DNA of 9,111 bases from an uncultured Pseudomonadota bacterium (GTDB lineage Bacteria; Pseudomonadota; Gammaproteobacteria; Burkholderiales; Usitatibacteraceae): the NCBI GenBank assembly GCA_946885905.1, contig CAMPHL010000067.1, positions 1 through 9,111 on the forward strand. The letters run 5' to 3'. The position numbers and the translations under genes were made by a program. The notes beneath the pieces are model-generated. The model ran no database searches. It was not told the DNA's origin and saw only the letters and a program-made list of their open reading frames with translations. Below, piece by piece: positions 5,474 to 9,111 of this stretch (within the stretch, counting starts at the first letter, position 1; every line of letters begins with the position of its first letter).

Positions 5474-8400
5474 TCAGTCGTCGGCGCCGACGGGCGCCTT
5501 CGGAGCGGGGCTGCGGCCGATGCGCGCCGAGAACCGCTTGTACCGGGCCGCGAAGCGCTCGCGCATGATCTCGATCGAGTCGTACCAGGTCGGCACCACC
5601 AGCAGCGTGAGCAGCGTCGAGGTGATCGTGCCTCCGATGATCGCCACGGCCATCGGGCGGTAGAACTCGCCGCCCTCGCCCAGGCCGATGGCCACCGGCA
5701 GCATCCCGGCGATGAGGGCGAACGTGGTCATGAGGATCGGCCGCAACCGCACCCGGCCCGCGTGCATCAGGGCCTCCTCCCGGTCCACGCCCTGCGCCTC
5801 TTCCTTGCGCGCGCGGTCGATCAGCAGGATCGCGTTCTTGGCCACCAGCCCCATCAGCATGATCACGCCGATGAAGCTCATGAGGTTCAGGGTGCCGCGC
5901 GTCACCAGGAGCGCCACGACCACGCCGATCAGCGAAAGCGGGAGCGACAGCATCACCGGGAGCGGCGCGGTGAACGAGCCGAACTGCATCACCAGCACCA
6001 GGTACATGAGCGCGATGCCCATCACGAGCGCGATCGCCATCTCGCTGAAGACCTCCTGCTGGTCGCGCGAGGCCCCGCCGAGGGTGATGCCGTACCCGGT
6101 CGGGAAATCGATCTGCTTCGCGAGCTTCATGCCGTCGGCCGTGACCTCGCCCGAGGCGCGCCCCTGGGTGTTGGCCGAGACCGCCACCATGCGCTTGCCG
6201 TCCAGGTGCTGGATCTGCGCCGGACCCTTGCCCATCGTGACGGTGGCGATCTGGTCGAGCGGCACCATCATGTTGCTGCCCGAGACCGCGATCGGCAGGC
6301 GCTCGATGTTGCTGGCATCCACGCGGTCGTCCGGATGCAGGCGCACGGCCACGTCGCGGGTCTCGCCCAGCGGATCGACCCAGTCGCCGACCTCGACGCC
6401 CGCGAAGGCCACGCGCAAGGCCTGCGCGGCATCGCCCACCGAGATGCCGAGGTTGTTCGCGAGCCCGCGGTCGAGCTCGATCTTGAGCTCGTCCTTGGGC
6501 TCCTGCTCGGAAAGGCCCACGTCCACGGCGCCTTTCACGCCCTTCAGCTTCTCCATGAAGGCGCTGGTGATCGCCATGAGGCGGCGGTAGTCCGGCCCGG
6601 AGAACTGGATCTGGACGGGTTTCCTCACGCCCTGGTTCATGTCCTCGATCACGACGTACTCGGCGCCCAGGAGGCTCTTCAGCTTCTCGCGCAGCTCCGG
6701 GGCGATGTCGAAGATCGTACGGTTGCGCTCGTAGCGCTTGCCCACGTCCACGTACACGCGCCCGCCGCCCGCGCTCACCGAGCTGTTCGTGGCCTTGACC
6801 TCCGGGATGGTGCGCGCGACCTCGGCCGCCTTCTCGACCTTGAGCTTGGCGTACTCGAGGCTCGCCGACGAGGGCGTGCGCACGTCGATCGCGAAGATGC
6901 CGTAGTCGGACTTGGGCAGGAACTCCGATCCGCCTACGGTCGCCTGCAGCGCGAGGGCGCCGACGAAGCTCGCCACGGCGATCGCGGTCATCCACTTGCG
7001 GTGGTGCAGCGCCCAGGCGATCACGCGCCCGTAACGGTCGGCCTGGTGGTCGAACCATTCGTTGAACCGCTGCAGCTTCCTGGAGAGCCTGCTGCGCGCG
7101 GGATCGCGCGCGTAGCCCACGGGGTCGCCCCAATAGGCCGACAGCATCGGGTCGAGCGTGAACGAGATGTACAGGCTCACCAGCACCGAGGTAGCCACGG
7201 TGAGCGCGAAGGGGCGGAACCATTCGCCGGCGCCGCCGCCCATGAAGGCCACCGGGATGAAGACCGCGATGATCGAGAACGTGGTCGCGGTGACCGCAAC
7301 CCCGATCGCGGCAGGGCCCACGGGCGAAGCGTTAACGCGGTCGGCGCCGCGCTCCATGTGGCGCACGATGTTCTCGCGCACCACGATCGCATCGTCGATC
7401 AGGATGCCGATCGCGAGCGAGAGCCCGAGCAGCGTCATGAAGTTCAGCGTGAAGCCGCAGGCCCACACCGCGATGAACGCCGCGATGACCGAGGTCGGCA
7501 GCGACAGCGCCGTGATGAGCGTCGAGCGCCAGGAATTGAGGAAAGCGTAGACCACGAAGATGGTGAGCCCGGCGCCGAAGATGAGCGCCTCGATCACGTT
7601 CTTGAGGCTGTTCTCGGCATCGCGGCCGCCGTCCTGGGTGACCTCGACCTTCGTGCCCGCCGGCAGCGTCTTGTTGATCTCCCCGGCTTCCCTGCGGATC
7701 TTCTCGGCGACGGTCACGGTGGAGGCGTCGCGGGAACGCGTGATCGACAGGCCCACGTTGGGATTGCCGTTGCGAAGCGAAAAGCCCGAGAGCTCGGCGA
7801 ATCCGTCCTCGACCGTGGCGATCTGGCCCAGGCGCACGATCTCGTTGCCGCGGCGCTTGACGACGATGTCCTCGAACTCGCGCGGGCTCTCGATGCGGCC
7901 GACGAGGCGGATGCTCTGCTCGTCGAGCGGCCCCTTCACGCGCCCGACGGGAGCGGTCGTGTTCTGGTTGCGCAGGGCGTTCACGACCTCGGTGACCGAG
8001 ACGCCGTACTCGCGCAGCTTCTCGGCGCGCAGGAGCACCGAGAGCTCGCGGCGCAGCGCCCCGTTCACGTTCACCACGGCCACGCCGTCGATGCCGCGGA
8101 AGCGGTCGGCGACCACGTCCTCGGCCAGGCGCGAGATCTCGGCATGGGACTGGTTCTTCGCCGACAGCGCGAGCTGCATGATCGGCTGGGCGGACGGATC
8201 GATGCGCTGCAGGATCGGCTCGCGCATCTCGATCGGCAGCTTGTGCCGCACCGAGGCGATCGCGTTGCGGATCTCGTCGGAGGCCTCGACCATGTTCTTC
8301 TTGAAGTTGAAGATGATCACGATCTGCGCCCGGCTCTCGGAGGCCGTGGAGCGGATCTGGTAGACCTGCGGGATCGACTGCAGCGATTTCTCGACGCGGT

Positions 8401-8593
8401 TGATGATCTCGCGCTCGACCGTCTCGGGAGAGGCGCCGGGATACGGCACCACGACGACCATCACCGGCTGCTCGACGTCGGGGATCTGGTTCACGCGCAA
8501 TTTCTTGAGCGCGAGCAGCCCCAGGCACATGAGCGTGATGATGATGACGACCGTGGCCACCGGCCGCTTGATGCTGAAATCGGAAAGGAGCAT
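5474..8593 (-). CDS. RND efflux pump inner-membrane permease, HAE-1 (AcrB/MdtB) type
   Basis: At 1039 residues this is a full-length, proton-driven RND transporter that would move hydrophobic or amphiphilic compounds from periplasm and inner membrane into a tripartite export duct. It starts with the usual short amphipathic MLLSDFSIKRP before TM1 (about 10-29). A periplasmic porter domain (about 30-330), TM2-TM6 (about 335-482), TM7 (about 533-552), a second porter domain, and TM8-TM12 (about 850-1002) follow. The TM4 proton relay GILIDDAIVV carries D400-D401, and K919 in VAKNAILLIDRA matches AcrB K940. The paired aspartates place it in the HAE-1 drug-efflux branch, not the metal-exporting HME branch. 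The region after residue 603 lacks the long glycine-rich switch loop of AcrB and is shorter, more like MdtB/MdtC. The substrate cannot be told. The adaptor gene ends three bases upstream (TAG-GCG-ATG), which suggests translational coupling. The C-terminal tail (about 1020-1039) is short and rich in Ala, Pro and Arg. Confidence 0.95.
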   Translation of the reverse strand: MLLSDFSIKRPVATVVIIITLMCLGLLALKKLRVNQIPDVEQPVMVVVVPYPGASPETVEREIINRVEKSLQSIPQVYQIRSTASESRAQIVIIFNFKKNMVEASDEIRNAIASVRHKLPIEMREPILQRIDPSAQPIMQLALSAKNQSHAEISRLAEDVVADRFRGIDGVAVVNVNGALRRELSVLLRAEKLREYGVSVTEVVNALRNQNTTAPVGRVKGPLDEQSIRLVGRIESPREFEDIVVKRRGNEIVRLGQIATVEDGFAELSGFSLRNGNPNVGLSITRSRDASTVTVAEKIRREAGEINKTLPAGTKVEVTQDGGRDAENSLKNVIEALIFGAGLTIFVVYAFLNSWRSTLITALSLPTSVIAAFIAVWACGFTLNFMTLLGLSLAIGILIDDAIVVRENIVRHMERGADRVNASPVGPAAIGVAVTATTFSIIAVFIPVAFMGGGAGEWFRPFALTVATSVLVSLYISFTLDPMLSAYWGDPVGYARDPARSRLSRKLQRFNEWFDHQADRYGRVIAWALHHRKWMTAIAVASFVGALALQATVGGSEFLPKSDYGIFAIDVRTPSSASLEYAKLKVEKAAEVARTIPEVKATNSSVSAGGGRVYVDVGKRYERNRTIFDIAPELREKLKSLLGAEYVVIEDMNQGVRKPVQIQFSGPDYRRLMAITSAFMEKLKGVKGAVDVGLSEQEPKDELKIELDRGLANNLGISVGDAAQALRVAFAGVEVGDWVDPLGETRDVAVRLHPDDRVDASNIERLPIAVSGSNMMVPLDQIATVTMGKGPAQIQHLDGKRMVAVSANTQGRASGEVTADGMKLAKQIDFPTGYGITLGGASRDQQEVFSEMAIALVMGIALMYLVLVMQFGSFTAPLPVMLSLPLSLIGVVVALLVTRGTLNLMSFIGVIMLMGLVAKNAILLIDRARKEEAQGVDREEALMHAGRVRLRPILMTTFALIAGMLPVAIGLGEGGEFYRPMAVAIIGGTITSTLLTLLVVPTWYDSIEIMRERFAARYKRFSARIGRSPAPKAPVGADD

Positions 8594-8596
8594 CGC

Positions 8597-9111
8597 CTAC
8601 TTCCCGGTCACGGTCGCGGCGACCGCCGAGGACTTGGCCGGCCCCTGGGCCTGGATGGGCTGTCCGTCCTTGAGCAGCGCGCTCGGGTGGCGGATCACCT
8701 TGTCGCCCTCGGCGAGCCCCGACTTCACGACGTACTCGCCGGTGCGCGCGTCGCGCTCGCCCACGTTGATCGCGACTTTCTGCAGCTTCTCGCCCTGCAC
8801 CCGGAATGCGCTCGCCTTCTCGCCGTCGCGCACGACGGCGGTGGCCGGCAGCGTGATGCTGCTGCGCGTCGAGGTCTCGAGGCGCCCTTCGGCGTAGAGC
8901 CCGGCGAGCCTGGGCTGCTTGTCGCCCACGAAGTCCACCAGCAGCTCCACCTGCCGCGTGGTCGGGTTGGCCGACGGGCTCACGCGGCGCACCTTGCCCG
9001 CGAATTCCTGGTCGCCGTAGCCGTTCACGCGGAAGTGCACCGGCTGCCCGGCCTTCACCTCGCCCACGTGGTCGGCCGAGACCATCGCCTCGAAACGCAT
9101 GCTGTTGGGGT
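8597..9111 (-). CDS. RND efflux periplasmic adaptor (membrane fusion protein), 3' part only
   Basis: This is the C-terminal portion of an HlyD/AcrA-type adaptor that links an RND pump to an outer-membrane channel. The frame is open to the window edge (codons for Pro-Asn-Ser precede the internal ATG at 9100), so the start, signal or lipoprotein sequence, hairpin and lipoyl domains lie outside. About 170 residues are visible. The beta-barrel domain includes SADHVGEVKAGQPVHFRV and continues through RLAGLYAEGRLE. The membrane-proximal domain follows, with LPATAVVRDGEKASAFRV and GLAEGDKVI, both typical of AcrA-like adaptors. A short Ala/Ser tail ends in VTGK. The gene ends in TAG three bases before the RND permease start, so the two are surely co-transcribed and form one pump. 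The promoter of the minus-strand operon must be upstream of this gene, beyond the window. Confidence 0.92.
   Translation of the reverse strand, partial: PNSMRFEAMVSADHVGEVKAGQPVHFRVNGYGDQEFAGKVRRVSPSANPTTRQVELLVDFVGDKQPRLAGLYAEGRLETSTRSSITLPATAVVRDGEKASAFRVQGEKLQKVAINVGERDARTGEYVVKSGLAEGDKVIRHPSALLKDGQPIQAQGPAKSSAVAATVTGK

Noticed and set aside
5355..7223. A 622-codon minus-strand frame inside the RND permease gene
   Set aside because: It is out of frame with an unmistakable RND permease and has an Arg/Gly/His-rich composition without domains.
5474..8593. Heavy-metal (HME/CusA-type) RND pump
   Set aside because: The TM4 motif has paired aspartates (D400-D401) as in HAE-1 pumps; metal exporters have a different TM4 pattern.

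Overview
The window is a gene-dense, high-GC piece of bacterial chromosome with six protein genes. Almost every base is coding; the intergenic gaps are 3 to 57 bp. The GC content, the long shadow frames and the resemblance of the proteins to proteobacterial families suggest a Gram-negative proteobacterium, perhaps a betaproteobacterium. That placement is inference from gene content and has not been tested. I see no tRNA, rRNA, CRISPR array, insertion sequence or phage gene.

Left part, plus strand (1-2720). The 3' two thirds of parC (topoisomerase IV subunit A) enters from the left edge. Thirteen bases after its stop, behind a clear Shine-Dalgarno sequence, comes a gene for an exported protein made of four PRC-barrel-like repeats. 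The two genes look like one transcription unit.

Right part, minus strand (2699-9111), read from right to left. In order it holds the 3' part of an RND-type periplasmic adaptor gene, a complete RND inner-membrane pump, a YfdC-like formate/nitrite-family channel, and a DsbA-NhaA fusion. In the fusion a thioredoxin-fold domain with a CPYC motif precedes a complete Na+/H+ antiporter. Adaptor and permease form an export pair spanning the envelope; the outer-membrane partner is not in the window. The spacings of 3, 57 and 45 bp and the absence of obvious terminators suggest one operon, whose promoter must lie beyond the right edge.

The two units converge: the PRC-barrel gene and the nhaA fusion overlap by 22 bp at their 3' ends. 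I found no wholly new system. The most interesting items are the cytoplasm-facing redox domain fused to NhaA, the enlarged cytoplasmic loop in that antiporter, the four-repeat exported PRC-barrel protein behind parC, and the grouping of a drug pump, an anion channel and a cation/proton antiporter in one apparent operon.
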